DNA of 64,000 nt from Cupriavidus consociatus (GCF_017814975.1 NZ_JAGIQA010000009.1:124001-188000), one strand, 5' to 3'; positions 55,511 through 64,000 are shown, counted from the first letter of the stretch. The notes: a model not told the origin generated them from the sequence alone. Program-made: numbers and translations.

Positions 55511-57223
55511 ATGGAGGAGATGATGAGTATTGCTCAGCCCGTAAAAGAGACTGCGGCGCCAAGTTACGTCAGCGGAGTGTCGGCTACGCCACTACTTGGC
55601 ATGACGATTGGCGAGTGTTTCGACACGGTGGTAGGGGAGCATCCGGATAGGCTCGCGCTGGTGTCGAGGTCTCAGGGCATTCGTTGGACGTACCGGGAAC
55701 TGGCCGATGTTGTGGATCGGTTTGCAAGCGGATTGGCGCAACTGGGACTGGTAGCAGGGGATCGTATCGGGATCTGGTCGCCAAACAATGCAGAGTGGGT
55801 AGTGACCCAGTTCGCGACGGCAAAGCTTGGTCTGATACTCGTCTGCATTAACCCGGCCTACCGCCCGCAAGAGCTCGAATATGCACTGCAGAAGGTTGGC
55901 TGCGCAGCGCTCATCACGGCCACGTCATTCAAGTCGAGTTACTACGTTGGCATGTTGCATGACCTAGCGCCAGAACTTGCCACGGGTACGCCGGGACAAC
56001 TAACCTTGCAAAAGTTCCCCGAGCTTCGCACGATCATCCAGATCTGCGACCAACCCTCGCCTGGCATGATTTCGTTCGATGCGGTGTGCCAACGAGGAGA
56101 GAAAATTCCGCCGCCTGATGTGAAGCTCAGCATCGACGATGCCATCAACATTCAGTTTACGAGCGGTACAACCGGGGCACCTAAAGGCGCCACCCTGACG
56201 CATCACAATATCCTCAATAACGGCTACTTCTGTGGCCGTGCTATGGGCTTTAGTGCGGAAGACCGGTTGTGCATCCCTGTGCCCTTCTATCACTGCTTCG
56301 GTCTGGTCCTTTCCAACCTCGCCTGCCTCACGCATGCAGCCGCGATGATCATCCCGGGCGAGGCCTTTAACGCGCTCGCGGTGCTCGAGACAATCGAAGC
56401 TGAGAAGTGCACGGCTTTGCATGGTGTTCCAACCATGTTTATCGCTGTACTGGAGCATCCTGAGTTCGCGAAATTCGATCTGTCTTCCCTCCGTACCGGC
56501 ATCATGGCTGGGGCGCCGTGTCCGGTGGAAATCATGCGGAGAATCATCGACGACCTCCATATGCAGGAGATCACGTTTGCTTACGGCATGACGGAGACCA
56601 GTCCAATTAGTCTTCAGACTTCACGAGACGATCCTCTTGAGCGGCGCGTATCCACCGTCGGCCGTATCCATCCGCATGTCGAGGTGAAGATCGTGGACGA
56701 ACTCGGACGTATCGTTCCGCGTGGCACGCAGGGGGAACTCTGCACGCGGGGCTATTCGGTCATGCGCGGCTACTGGGGCGACCCCCAGAAAACTGCCGAG
56801 GCAATCGACGATGCCGGGTGGATGCACACCGGCGATTTGGCGACCATAGATGCTGAGGGGTATTGCAATATTACCGGCCGAATCAAAGACATGGTGATTC
56901 GAGGCGGCGAGAACATCTATCCTCGCGAAATCGAGGAATTCCTCCATCGGCATCCGAAGGTAAGCGAAGCTTATGTGTTTGGCGTCCCTGACCCCAAGTT
57001 CGGCGAAGAGCTGTGCGCCTGGATTCGACTGAAGGAGGGGGAGACGTGCAACGAGGACGACCTCAGGACCTTCTGCCGCGGCGCAATTGCTCATTACAAG
57101 ATTCCGCGCTACATACGGTTCGTCGACAACTTTCCGCTAACGATAACCGGCAAGATCCAGAAGTTCATGATGCGCGATGCCATGAGTGTCGAACTGGGGC
57201 TTAGAGAGGAGAAGACGGCCTGA
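55511..57223 (+). CDS. Acyl-CoA synthetase (AMP-binding, FACL family)
   Basis: The roughly 566-570-residue protein has [18 protein letters not shown] near residue 215, YGMTETSP, and the C-terminal hinge [23 protein letters not shown] near 456, followed by a Lys-containing [11 protein letters not shown]. It ligates an acid to CoA using ATP. The start is uncertain among ATG 55511, 55520 and 55523, because GGAGGAG at 55513-55519 could be a ribosome-binding site. The divergent regulator lies 212 bases away. Followed by a TetR gene that could repress it. Confidence 0.93.
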   Translation: MEEMMSIAQPVKETAAPSYVSGVSATPLLGMTIGECFDTVVGEHPDRLALVSRSQGIRWTYRELADVVDRFASGLAQLGLVAGDRIGIWSPNNAEWVVTQFATAKLGLILVCINPAYRPQELEYALQKVGCAALITATSFKSSYYVGMLHDLAPELATGTPGQLTLQKFPELRTIIQICDQPSPGMISFDAVCQRGEKIPPPDVKLSIDDAINIQFTSGTTGAPKGATLTHHNILNNGYFCGRAMGFSAEDRLCIPVPFYHCFGLVLSNLACLTHAAAMIIPGEAFNALAVLETIEAEKCTALHGVPTMFIAVLEHPEFAKFDLSSLRTGIMAGAPCPVEIMRRIIDDLHMQEITFAYGMTETSPISLQTSRDDPLERRVSTVGRIHPHVEVKIVDELGRIVPRGTQGELCTRGYSVMRGYWGDPQKTAEAIDDAGWMHTGDLATIDAEGYCNITGRIKDMVIRGGENIYPREIEEFLHRHPKVSEAYVFGVPDPKFGEELCAWIRLKEGETCNEDDLRTFCRGAIAHYKIPRYIRFVDNFPLTITGKIQKFMMRDAMSVELGLREEKTA

Positions 57224-57519
57224 GCGTAAGGCAGGGTGGGGCAGGACTGGGGAGTCCCCCGGTTTCTGTCCTCAGGTGAATTGCGTGAGCGAAGCTCCCT
57301 TGACTACGTGGTGACCTCAGCTGGGAGGCGTCGAAAATCCAATTGGTGGGCGGTGACTTGACGGCCACCCACCAAGACAGTACCTTCAGTGGCTTCCAGC
57401 CGCACATCACCTCATGAGGGGTGTCGATTCCGTATCATTTCGGCAAGCCGGACGGTCGTCCAGGTTATCGCCGTGAGTCGGATGGATAGTTGCGGAGAAT
57501 AACAGTGGACGAGTGCAGG

Positions 57520-58143
57520 ATGCCTGAGAAGGGGAAAACGGAAGTCGTACGCCGCAAGGCCGCCCTTAGTGCCTTTCGGCGTGAACTGATCCGTGATGCG
57601 GCGAAGCGAGTGTTCGTTGAGGTTGGCTTGCCGGGCGCTTCGGTTCGCGAGATTGCAAAGGCTGCCGGTTGCACAACAGGTGCCATCTACGCCCAGTATA
57701 CGAACAAGGAGGAGGTCTACGCCGACATCCTGCGCGAGTCGCTGAGCGATATGGCTGAGGCAGTTGAAGGGGGCGCCAAAGCAGGGCCGCCCGGGAGACA
57801 GGCCGAAGCAGCTCTGCGAGCCTGGTATGTCTATTTTCGGGACCGTCCCGCTGAGTTTGACCTCGGTTTCTATCTCTATGGAGGCGCTCAGCCAGCTGGC
57901 GTTGGCAAAGAGCTAAACCGAGAACTCAACGTACGCCTGAAGCGTGTCTATGCTGCTGTTGCAGAGGCTATGGAGGCAGACGGCATCGCCGGGCCTGAGG
58001 TGAAGCACGAACTGGCTGTTGCCGGCGCGTCATGGATTTTTGGCATTTTGCTGATGCTGAAGACTGGTCGACTGAAGATCTTGTCAGTCAATGTGGAAAA
58101 TATCCTGGAGGAGTGCTTCCAGGCGATCTATCGCAAGAAATAG
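57520..58143 (+). CDS. TetR-family transcriptional regulator
   Basis: The 207-residue protein has the N-terminal HTH LIRDAAKRVFVEVGLPGASVREIAKAAGCTTGAIYAQYTNKEEVYADIL and a C-terminal helical ligand domain. ATG 57520 is chosen over upstream starts at 57490 and 57505. It lies on the same strand as the acyl-CoA synthetase, about 300 bases downstream, and before the TRAP transporter. Its target may be one of these. Confidence 0.93.
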   Translation: MPEKGKTEVVRRKAALSAFRRELIRDAAKRVFVEVGLPGASVREIAKAAGCTTGAIYAQYTNKEEVYADILRESLSDMAEAVEGGAKAGPPGRQAEAALRAWYVYFRDRPAEFDLGFYLYGGAQPAGVGKELNRELNVRLKRVYAAVAEAMEADGIAGPEVKHELAVAGASWIFGILLMLKTGRLKILSVNVENILEECFQAIYRKK

Positions 58144-58766
58144 CACGGGATACATGGGAGAATTGCTTGACGTCGCCTGGGGTTGCATTCACAAAGACGA
58201 TGAGAATACTGCTACTCCCAACTCCCAGTGCAAGCATGTCGACAAGACACCCTTGCGATTGCCCGATTGTAGTTCGGGCAGCGGCCATCTTTCACCAGTG
58301 TGAATAGCGAGGACGTCGCAAGGCTCATTGCCTGTCGAGCAAACTCGGATTACCGTCCCCGAGCTAACCTTCTTCTATGCGACCCTCCATTCGGCGGTGC
58401 GGCGCTTGTCATCCTGGCGATGTTGATGATGAAGCCTTCGCGCTGGGAAGTCGTGGGATAGAGCGCGAAGTCGAATCATTCCTCCAGCCTACACCGCTCG
58501 CGCACGCAGTGCAGGAGCGCTCAATGGCAATCTTGCCGTCGGCGAGAATACCCCCACGAAATGTGGAACTCCATTGCCCGCTTCGGTGGGCTAGCGAGAT
58601 ACACCAGTCCATACCGCCACGTTTGTCGTAAACGGCACTGATTGCGTCGGTTTGGCCAATGTTCAGAATAACAGCGTGAAGAGACACTGTTAGAACGTGT
58701 TGGATTTGCCATAACTAGAGTCGCTTTAGCGACTACGAGTAACAAGGTACGGGGAGACAACAACCG
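58144..58766. other. Upstream region of the TRAP transporter with palindrome
   Basis: No gene is supported in 623 bases. A perfect 16-base palindrome AGTCGCTTTAGCGACT lies at 58719-58734, 33 bases before the DctQ start, in a good place for an operator. A TetR-family regulator is encoded just upstream, which makes it the obvious candidate, but nothing in the sequence proves it. Confidence 0.5.
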
Positions 58767-59309
58767 ATGAACTACTTGCTTGGTCTGTCGCGGCAGATCG
58801 ACAGGTTGAATCAGCACACGGGCAGGCTTGCAAACATCATGATCCTGCTGTCGTGCCTGATCAGTGCCGGCAACGCCCTCCTGCGCTATGGCTTCAACTT
58901 GAGCGACAACTGGCCACTCGAACTGCAGTGGTACATGTTTGCGATCGCCGTGATGTTCGGCGCCTCGTACACCTTCCAGCGCAATGAGCATGTCCGCGTC
59001 GACCTGTTCTACGGCAACGTCTCGGAGCGCGCGCAGCACTGGATCGACATCTTCGGCATCGTCGTGTTCCTGCTGCCGTCGTGCGTGCTGTTCACGTGGC
59101 TGTCCTGGGATTCCCTATTTCTTCCCTCGTGGCGCATCCTCGAGCAATCGGGCAATTCCGGCGGCCTGCCGCGCTACCCGATCAAGCTGGTGGTGCCCGT
59201 CGGCTTCGCCCTGCTCGCGCTGCAGGGGGTGTCTGAACTGATCAAGCGCTTTGCCGCCCTCAAAGGTCTGGTGCGTATCGAATCGAAATACGAGAGGCCG
59301 GTGCAATGA
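58767..59309 (+). CDS. TRAP transporter small permease (DctQ/FcbT2 type)
   Basis: The 180-residue protein has four hydrophobic helices (ANIMILLSCLISAGNALLRYG, then ELQWYMFAIAVMFGASYTFQRNEHVRVDLFYG and so on), typical of DctQ subunits. The QRNEHVRVDLFYG loop is conserved in the mannitol/chloroaromatic subclass. It overlaps the large permease by 4 bases (ATGA at 59306-59309). Confidence 0.92.
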   Translation: MNYLLGLSRQIDRLNQHTGRLANIMILLSCLISAGNALLRYGFNLSDNWPLELQWYMFAIAVMFGASYTFQRNEHVRVDLFYGNVSERAQHWIDIFGIVVFLLPSCVLFTWLSWDSLFLPSWRILEQSGNSGGLPRYPIKLVVPVGFALLALQGVSELIKRFAALKGLVRIESKYERPVQ

Positions 59310-61018
59310 TTCCATTGGAATATATGCCGCCGATGATGTTCGGCGGCCTGGTGCTGTTCATGCTGATCGGGTTCCCGGTCGCATTTTCGCTGTCCGCCGT
59401 CGGCCTCGCCTTCGGCTTCCTGGCCATTCACTGGGGCTACTTCCCGCTGAGCTTCCTGCAGGCCGTGCCGAGCCGCGTGTTCGGCAGCGTGCTGGCCAAC
59501 GAGTTGCTGCTGGCGATTCCGTTCTTCACCTTCATGGGCGCGATCCTGGAGAAATGCGGGCTGGCCGAGGACATGCTCGACTCCATGGGCCAGCTGTTCG
59601 GCCCGGTGCGTGGCGGCCTTGGCTATTCGGTGATCATCGTCGGCTTCATCCTCGGCGCGATCACGGGCACCGTGGCCGCGCAGGTGATCGCCATGGCGAT
59701 GATCTCGCTGCCGGTGATGATGCGCTACCGCTACAACATGAAGTACGCCACCGGCGTGCTCGCGGCATCGGGCACCATCACGCAGCTCGTGCCGCCGTCG
59801 CTGGTGCTCGTCGTCCTGGCTGACCAGCTCAAGACGCCTGCCGGCAGCGCCGACGTGGGCAGCATGTACCTGGGCGCTTGGGGCCCGTCAGTCGTGCAGA
59901 TCGCGCTGTTCGCGCTGTACACGTTCTTCCTGGCACGCTTCAAGCCCGACTGGCTGCCGCCAGTCCCCCCCGAAGCGCGCACGCTGCGCGGCTGGCCGCT
60001 GTGGGCCAAGTGCCTGCGCGGCATCATCCCGTGCGCGGTGCTGATCTTCCTGGTGCTAGGCACGATCATGCTGGGCATCGCCACGCCGACCGAATCGGGC
60101 GCCATGGGTGCCGTCGGCGCGCTGGTGCTCGCGGTGATCCGCGACAAGGCCTTCACCAGCACCGATCGCATCATCTACCGCATCGGCATTGCCGCGACGC
60201 TGATCACCGCGGCCGTGGGCGTGTTTGCCTTTGGCTCGCATGTGTTCCGCATCCCGCTGGCGGTGATGTACCTGGTCATCCTGTGGCTGGTCATCCGCGC
60301 GGGCCAGATGACTGACCTGCGTCTGCTGATCGTCGAAGCCTACCAATCGACGGCGCGCATCACGGCGATGGTGGTGTTCATCCTGATCGGCTCCACCTGC
60401 TTCTCGGTGGTGTTCCAGGGCGTGGACGGCGGCGCATGGGTCGAGCACCTGTTCACCTCGCTGCCGGGCGGCTGGGTCGGCTTCCTGATCGTGGTGAACC
60501 TGTTCATCTTCTTCCTGGCGTTCTTCCTGGACTTCTTCGAGATCGCGTTCATCGTGGTGCCGATGCTGGCCCCGGTGGCAGTGAAGGTGCTGGCTCCGGT
60601 CGTGGCCGATTCGATGGGCGGCAACCCCGAAGCCGCGGCCACCGCGGCGCTCGTGTGGTTCGGCGTGATGCTGTGCGTGAACATGCAGACCTCGTTCATG
60701 CACCCGCCGTTCGGCTTCGCGCTGTTCTACCTGCGCGGCATCGCGCCGAAGGAAGTGAAGAGCTCCGACATCTACTGGGGCGCCCTGCCCTGGGTCGGCC
60801 TGCAGATGGTGATGGTGCTGGCCGTGATGTTCTGGCCGGGCATGGTGACGGCATTCCTCGACAAGGGATCGCTGCACCATAACACCGGGGCGGAGGTGAC
60901 CATTCCGCTTGGCGGTGAGCCTGAGAAGCCGGCGTCTTCTCCAGGGACACTGGAGTTGCCGGGCGCAGCGGCTCCGGCCGAGCCGGCGGCACCGCAGTTT
61001 GAGTATGAGAAAAAGTAA
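59306..61018 (+). CDS. TRAP transporter large permease (DctM/FcbT3 type)
   Basis: The 570-residue protein is longer than the usual 430-residue DctM, as in the FcbT3-like subclass. It has many helices, EYMPPMMFGGLVLFMLIGFPVAFSLSAVGLAFGF at the start, ASGTITQLVPPSLVLVVLADQL and IATPTESGAMGAVGA. The C-terminus ends in an Ala/Pro-rich soluble tail (AAAPAEPAAPQFEYEKK). Together with DctQ it forms a sodium-driven carboxylate importer. No DctP binding protein is encoded in the window, so it may be lost or encoded elsewhere. High third-position GC. Confidence 0.94.
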   Translation: MIPLEYMPPMMFGGLVLFMLIGFPVAFSLSAVGLAFGFLAIHWGYFPLSFLQAVPSRVFGSVLANELLLAIPFFTFMGAILEKCGLAEDMLDSMGQLFGPVRGGLGYSVIIVGFILGAITGTVAAQVIAMAMISLPVMMRYRYNMKYATGVLAASGTITQLVPPSLVLVVLADQLKTPAGSADVGSMYLGAWGPSVVQIALFALYTFFLARFKPDWLPPVPPEARTLRGWPLWAKCLRGIIPCAVLIFLVLGTIMLGIATPTESGAMGAVGALVLAVIRDKAFTSTDRIIYRIGIAATLITAAVGVFAFGSHVFRIPLAVMYLVILWLVIRAGQMTDLRLLIVEAYQSTARITAMVVFILIGSTCFSVVFQGVDGGAWVEHLFTSLPGGWVGFLIVVNLFIFFLAFFLDFFEIAFIVVPMLAPVAVKVLAPVVADSMGGNPEAAATAALVWFGVMLCVNMQTSFMHPPFGFALFYLRGIAPKEVKSSDIYWGALPWVGLQMVMVLAVMFWPGMVTAFLDKGSLHHNTGAEVTIPLGGEPEKPASSPGTLELPGAAAPAEPAAPQFEYEKK

Positions 61019-61201
61019 GGATTAGACGAATCGCCTCTTGTCCCGGTCATCAGCATTCGGAGGTGGCCCGGACAAAGTTGGACCATGCTGTTCGGGCAGG
61101 GTCATCGCTTAGCCGCGAGCGATCGCCTTGTCATAATTGAGGGCGTGCGTCATGGGGCGGCTCTGCCGGTACCGAATCGTCGGTTTCACTATGAGGTACG
61201 A

Positions 61202-61229
61202 CCATTGATCCGCTTCTATAGATCAATGG
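61202..61229. repeat. Perfect 9-bp hairpin
   Basis: CCATTGATC at 61202-61210 and GATCAATGG at 61221-61229 are perfect inverted copies with a 10-base loop. No T-tract follows. It sits 26 bases before the larger inverted repeat. Confidence 0.6.
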
Positions 61230-61255
61230 GGTGTTGCGGTGGTCAGAAGCTCCTA

Positions 61256-61386
61256 AAGTCCGGTTCGGGTCATGGTCAACGTAGTATTTGAATCTCGTGG
61301 ATCCAGTTTGGCGCAAGCATCGAGCCCCGCGATGGCGGCAGTACGTTGCTGACTCCAAATCGTTGGCCATGACCCGAACCGGGCTT
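61256..61386. repeat. Inverted repeat pair, 25-base arms
   Basis: The left arm 61256-61280 begins AAGTCCGGTTCGGGTCATGG. The right arm 61362-61386 is its reverse complement, with two mismatches in 25 positions. The spacer is 81 bases, giving a unit of about 131 bases. This is consistent with a small non-autonomous element or the stem of a long hairpin. No coding frame fits inside. Confidence 0.75.
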
Positions 61387-61551
61387 CCCGCGCCGGTGCG
61401 CTAGGGTGCACGACGTGTCGCACCGCATACCGGTACTGCGATCTTAGAATTTCTTCGATAGATTTCGGTTGCGAGTTGTCTATTGCTTTTCGCCATATTG
61501 GCATGCGATTCCATTAACCTGCAGGACATTGGACTTCCATGCCGTCGGCGC

Positions 61552-61591
61552 CTTTGCAACAGAACCGGTGCACAGGGGCCCAGTTGCAAAG
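61552..61591. repeat. 9-bp inverted repeat with IS6-like terminal sequence
   Basis: CTTTGCAAC at 61552-61560 and GTTGCAAAG at 61583-61591 are perfect inverted copies. The left arm plus flank reads GGTTCTGTTGCAAAG on the minus strand (61566-61552), similar to IS6-family terminal repeats as I remember them. No transposase is present. Confidence 0.45.
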
Positions 61592-62002
61592 TGAATAGGC
61601 GGCGTGTGTTTGGTCGTTGGGGATAAGGCGGGGAGGGGACATTGCCTCTGCTGAAGCTTCCGAGCTACGGGAAAAACATCTCGCGGTTTCCCGAGTAAAT
61701 GCGGCACTTCTGGGACGACTGAGCAAGCGGGAAGGCGACCGGCGGCAATCGGCCTCATCGTCGACGGCCGGAGAAGATTCCGCGCCGACCTGGAAAAAGG
61801 TGGTCAGACTAGGCTTGTGCCGTAAAGACTCGCAACTAACTGCCCCGACCCGACTCAACCCAAAAATACTTGCCAGCAGAGAAGGGGGCCCAAGGGATTC
61901 GTTTCGGCACCTGGCATGAGCACTTTCCGATGAGAGTTTTCATGCGAGAGCGCCAAAAGGCAGCGTCGGCTTGCGGGCAAACAAAAATCGCCGTTAAGCC
62001 CG

Positions 62003-62179
62003 CTATAGAGCTGATGCGTGCATTGGAGCTGGTAAGGCGGCTGCGGGGTGCTGACTCCCTCTCCAGGTGCTCTCGACCTTTAATGTAAACGTGCGGCCCG
62101 CATCCTTCTTCCATTCGGCGAACGTCGCGCCGAAGAGGGTGGTTTGCTGGGTCCTGCTCGTCTGAGTACTGGCGTTCAT
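62003..62179 (-). CDS. Hypothetical protein, 58 aa
   Basis: A short frame starting MNASTQTSRTQQTTLFGATF with GGAGAA 7 bases upstream. It includes FAEWKKDAGRTFTLKVESTW and then a low-complexity tail. It may be a small protein or the front part of a truncated gene. No family is recognised. Confidence 0.35.
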   Translation of the reverse strand: MNASTQTSRTQQTTLFGATFAEWKKDAGRTFTLKVESTWRGSQHPAAALPAPMHASAL

Positions 62180-62361
62180 AGGGATTCTCCGTATATCTGG
62201 CTCACTAAGTGTAGCAATTGGATTCAGCATACCCGACTGCAGCGCAGAAAAGCTCAGGAATCCCTTGAAAATAGGCCTCATCGTGGCAATATCGCGTTCA
62301 GTGTCGCGCTCCCGCCAATTGATTGCCTGCGACACATCAACCACTGAGACAAGGAACCGAG

Positions 62362-62796
62362 ATGGCAACAAAAGCCAAGACGACTGTGAAGACCGCTGCA
62401 AAGCCAGCCGCTAAGGCTCCGGCCAAGAAGGCACCGGCGCCGAAGGCCGCACCGAAGGCCGCTGCTGCGGCACCGGTGGCCAAACCGCTGAAGGACACCT
62501 TCAACAAGTCAAGCCTGCTGGCCCACCTGGTCGAGCAAACCCAGCTCGAAAAGAAGGCCGTCCAGACCGTGCTCGCCCACCTGGAGAACACCATCGTCAG
62601 CGCGATCCACAAGAAGGGCGCTGGCGAGTTCACCCTGCCTGGCCTCTTCAAGGTGCAGGCCATTCAAGTGCCGGCCACCAAGAAGCGCTTCGGCAAGAAC
62701 CCGTTCACCGGTCAGGAGCAATGGTTCGCTGCCAAGCCGGCTTCAGTGAAGGTGAAGGTCCGTCCGCTGAAGAAGCTGAAGGACGCTGCGGCGTAA
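62362..62796 (+). CDS. HU-family DNA-binding protein with basic N-terminal tail
   Basis: The 144-residue protein has a Lys/Ala/Pro-rich N-terminal tail of about 45 residues (ATKAKTTVKTAAKPAAKAPAKKAPAP...) followed by an HU/IHF-like domain. The latter has LLAHLVEQTQLEKKAVQTVLAHLENTIVSA, HKKGAGEFTLPGLFKVQ and KRFGKNPFTGQEQWFAAKPA. Tailed HU proteins of this sort occur in betaproteobacteria and compact or shield DNA. ATG 62362 follows AAGGAACCGAG. It is followed by a terminator-like hairpin. Confidence 0.92.
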   Translation: MATKAKTTVKTAAKPAAKAPAKKAPAPKAAPKAAAAAPVAKPLKDTFNKSSLLAHLVEQTQLEKKAVQTVLAHLENTIVSAIHKKGAGEFTLPGLFKVQAIQVPATKKRFGKNPFTGQEQWFAAKPASVKVKVRPLKKLKDAAA

Positions 62797-62813
62797 GCTA
62801 ACGATCCTGCAAT

Positions 62814-62840
62814 AAGGGGAGCCCTGCGCTTCCCTTTTTA
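62814..62840 (+). terminator. Intrinsic terminator after the HU gene
   Basis: AAGGGGAG at 62814-62821 pairs with CTTCCCTT at 62829-62836 with one mismatch, and a T-run follows immediately. It lies 17 bases after the HU stop. The layout is that of a factor-independent terminator. Confidence 0.7.
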
Positions 62841-62971
62841 ATGGTTCATCGCCTGGTTTCCGGGAAGGCCCATAGTTCGACGGCCGGACGCTGGCCACGC
62901 TATGAGCAAATGCAAAAGGTGGGACAAGGGCATCCGAGGGGCGAGTTTTCAGTTCCAGGCGGATCTCAGAG

Positions 62972-63640
62972 TCAGCCGTACAGCTTCGCTTCGATGGCAC
63001 CGTCGAGCCATTCGACGAAGCGCGCAACGGTGTCGATAGAAGCTTCGAGCGAGGCCTGGTTCACGTGCACGGTGGGCGGTGCCAACCAGGTCCGCGCGTC
63101 TGGGTTCATGCGATCGAGCAGCTCCACCTCGCGGGCGTCCAGAAACACCGAGCGCGCGGCGCCCAGTTTCCGGTCGGCGTGTTTGGGCCGATTGGTCGTG
63201 ATCTCAAGGTCGTGCTGGATGCTGTTGCGCGTCAGCACAATGTCTTCAAGGACAGCGATGGGCACAGGGCCATCGGTGAAGGGGATCCCGAACGCGTCGG
63301 TGAAGATACGGTTGTAGCCCCGGATCCAGCCTTTTCGGAACACGCGTTTGCGGTCCGCGTCGCTCAGTTCCTCACAGCGGAGCCTGACGCGGGTCTGCAG
63401 ATACGCCTGCAATGCCGACGAGAGCATGCACAGGCACGCGTGGCCCAGGACATCGATCGAATCGCAGGCCTCCTGCCATTCGAGCAGGAAAGGCGGCTCA
63501 CCGTCCTCCGAGTACGGCGGCACGAATGGCTCCACGCCGTTCTCGATTTTGATCCGGCGATCGACGAAGGGTGCCGACGAGCCGGCGTAAAGCTGCCGGA
63601 TGAAGTCCAGCCGGCGGTTCAGAAACCAGGCAACGTTCAT
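62972..63640 (-). CDS. HEPN-like protein with Rx4H motif
   Basis: The 222-residue protein is mostly alpha-helical. In the second half it has DIVLTRNSIQHDLEI with Arg138 and His143 in an Rx4H arrangement, and an upstream helix SALQAYLQTRVRLRCEEL. This is the catalytic signature of HEPN RNases and nucleotidyltransferase partners, which are common toxins. The family call is inferred from this motif and the helical make-up. It lies 69 bases after the edge-truncated gene and probably forms an operon with it. Confidence 0.68.
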   Translation of the reverse strand: MNVAWFLNRRLDFIRQLYAGSSAPFVDRRIKIENGVEPFVPPYSEDGEPPFLLEWQEACDSIDVLGHACLCMLSSALQAYLQTRVRLRCEELSDADRKRVFRKGWIRGYNRIFTDAFGIPFTDGPVPIAVLEDIVLTRNSIQHDLEITTNRPKHADRKLGAARSVFLDAREVELLDRMNPDARTWLAPPTVHVNQASLEASIDTVARFVEWLDGAIEAKLYG

Positions 63641-63709
63641 GGCGGTCCTCCGATTGGGTGTGCTCGAAACGTTGCGCCCGGACCTATCCGCGGCACCGGG
63701 CGCATGCGC

Positions 63710-64000
63710 TTACGCGGTCGCCCGATTCTTCTTTTGCTTAAGGTACTCGTCAACGAAGGCCTTGATCTCCTGGCTCCGGGGGAAAGCCTTTTTCACCTCG
63801 GCGGGCACGACGACGCCCGCGTCCTGCAGACGGGCCAGCCCATCCCTCCAACGTGCCAGGAGGTTGTCGCTCAGGAATTGTTCAATCTCCTCGAACGCCA
63901 TCACGTTGTCGATCGGTGCGCCCGTGGCCACGTAGAGGTCGGCCAGCAGCTTGATCCCATCGCGGGACGGGACGGACACGGTGGCCGCAATGGCCACGAT
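63710..64000 (-). CDS. Unknown protein, possibly truncated by right edge
   Basis: The frame remains open to the window end, so the real start may lie beyond 64000; an internal ATG at 63997 would give 95 residues. The visible part is acidic-amphipathic and helical (VMAFEEIEQFLSDNLLARWRDGLARLQDAGVVV and EIKAFVDEYLKQKKN). No domain is recognised. It is just upstream of the HEPN-like gene on the same strand and could be its partner or antitoxin, which is only a positional inference. Confidence 0.6.
   Translation of the reverse strand: MVAIAATVSVPSRDGIKLLADLYVATGAPIDNVMAFEEIEQFLSDNLLARWRDGLARLQDAGVVVPAEVKKAFPRSQEIKAFVDEYLKQKKNRATA

Larger units (their letters stand above)
61019..62361. other. Gene-poor, repeat-rich region between TRAP genes and HU
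   Basis: There is no long convincing gene in 1.3 kb. It contains a 9-bp hairpin at 61202-61229, a pair of 25-base inverted repeats around 61256-61386, and a 9-bp inverted repeat CTTTGCAAC/GTTGCAAAG at 61552-61591. Read on the minus strand, 61566 to about 61552 gives GGTTCTGTTGCAAAG, which resembles the end of IS6-family elements. A short minus-strand frame near 62003-62179 has a good ribosome-binding site but no recognised product. The region looks like a scar left by mobile DNA. Confidence 0.5.

Noticed and set aside
60056..60880. Minus-strand frame of 274 codons
   Set aside because: His/Asp/Gln-rich and antisense to the TRAP large permease; not protein-like.
1..64000. tRNA, rRNA or CRISPR elements
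   Set aside because: I looked for cloverleaf-like ends, rRNA signatures and regularly spaced repeats and saw none; a small RNA cannot be excluded by eye.

Overview
The window looks like accessory DNA from a high-GC betaproteobacterium, most likely Burkholderiaceae of the Cupriavidus/Ralstonia type. I infer this from the overall gene style: a short H-NS with an AT-hook-like linker, an HU protein with a Lys/Ala/Pro-rich tail, a single-chain pyruvate carboxylase, an FcbT-type TRAP transporter, and many CoA-ester catabolic genes with their own regulators. There is no rRNA, tRNA or CRISPR array, and few housekeeping genes, so a second chromosome, megaplasmid or genomic island is likely. The species cannot be fixed from the sequence alone. 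Layout: 1-8.5 kb is lower-GC accessory DNA. On the minus strand an XRE regulator lies upstream of a compact cluster of a MazG-like NTP pyrophosphohydrolase, a GHKL ATPase, and a protein of more than 662 residues that runs off the left edge and overlaps the ATPase by ATGA. Divergent to this come a HAD phosphatase-like protein, a small unknown, a DUF4261-like protein, two tandem paralogous DEDDh-like exonucleases, a small unknown and an H-NS protein. The three-gene cluster is the best candidate for an undescribed (possibly defence) system. 8.5-34.3 kb is a large catabolic region: a GlxA-type AraC regulator; a plus-strand run (enoyl-CoA hydratase, small membrane protein, flavodoxin-fold oxidoreductase, fused indolepyruvate ferredoxin oxidoreductase, thiolase, amidohydrolase-like protein, Crp/Fnr regulator); cstA-ybdD; a minus-strand run (branched-chain aminotransferase, acetoacetate-decarboxylase family, RraA-type aldolase, 2-hydroxychromene-2-carboxylate isomerase, enoyl-CoA hydratase, GST, SDR); and a divergent plus-strand run (aldehyde dehydrogenase, enoyl-CoA hydratase, SDR, MFS transporter, MaoC-like hydratase, CitE-like lyase). 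These look like peripheral routes that convert an acid or amino-acid derivative to CoA esters and then to acetyl-CoA plus a keto acid. The substrate is not evident. 34.7-40 kb holds an Lrp regulator, a DMT exporter with a divergent LysR regulator, and a minus-strand group of aminotransferase, thioesterase and panB. 40.4-43.2 kb encodes a three-part periplasmic dehydrogenase (cytochrome c, Tat-exported small subunit, GMC flavoprotein). 43.2-46.2 kb is a glutathione/glyoxalase group (RHH protein, gloA, gshA, gloB). 46.7-51.8 kb holds an amino acid permease and pyruvate carboxylase. 51.9-58.1 kb holds a large zinc-ribbon/cyclase/ATPase/TPR regulator, a divergent acyl-CoA synthetase and a TetR regulator. 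58.7-61 kb is a TRAP transporter without its binding protein. 61-62.3 kb is gene-poor and rich in inverted repeats, possibly a mobile-element scar. The right end has an HU protein and a HEPN-like gene preceded by an edge-truncated gene on the minus strand.
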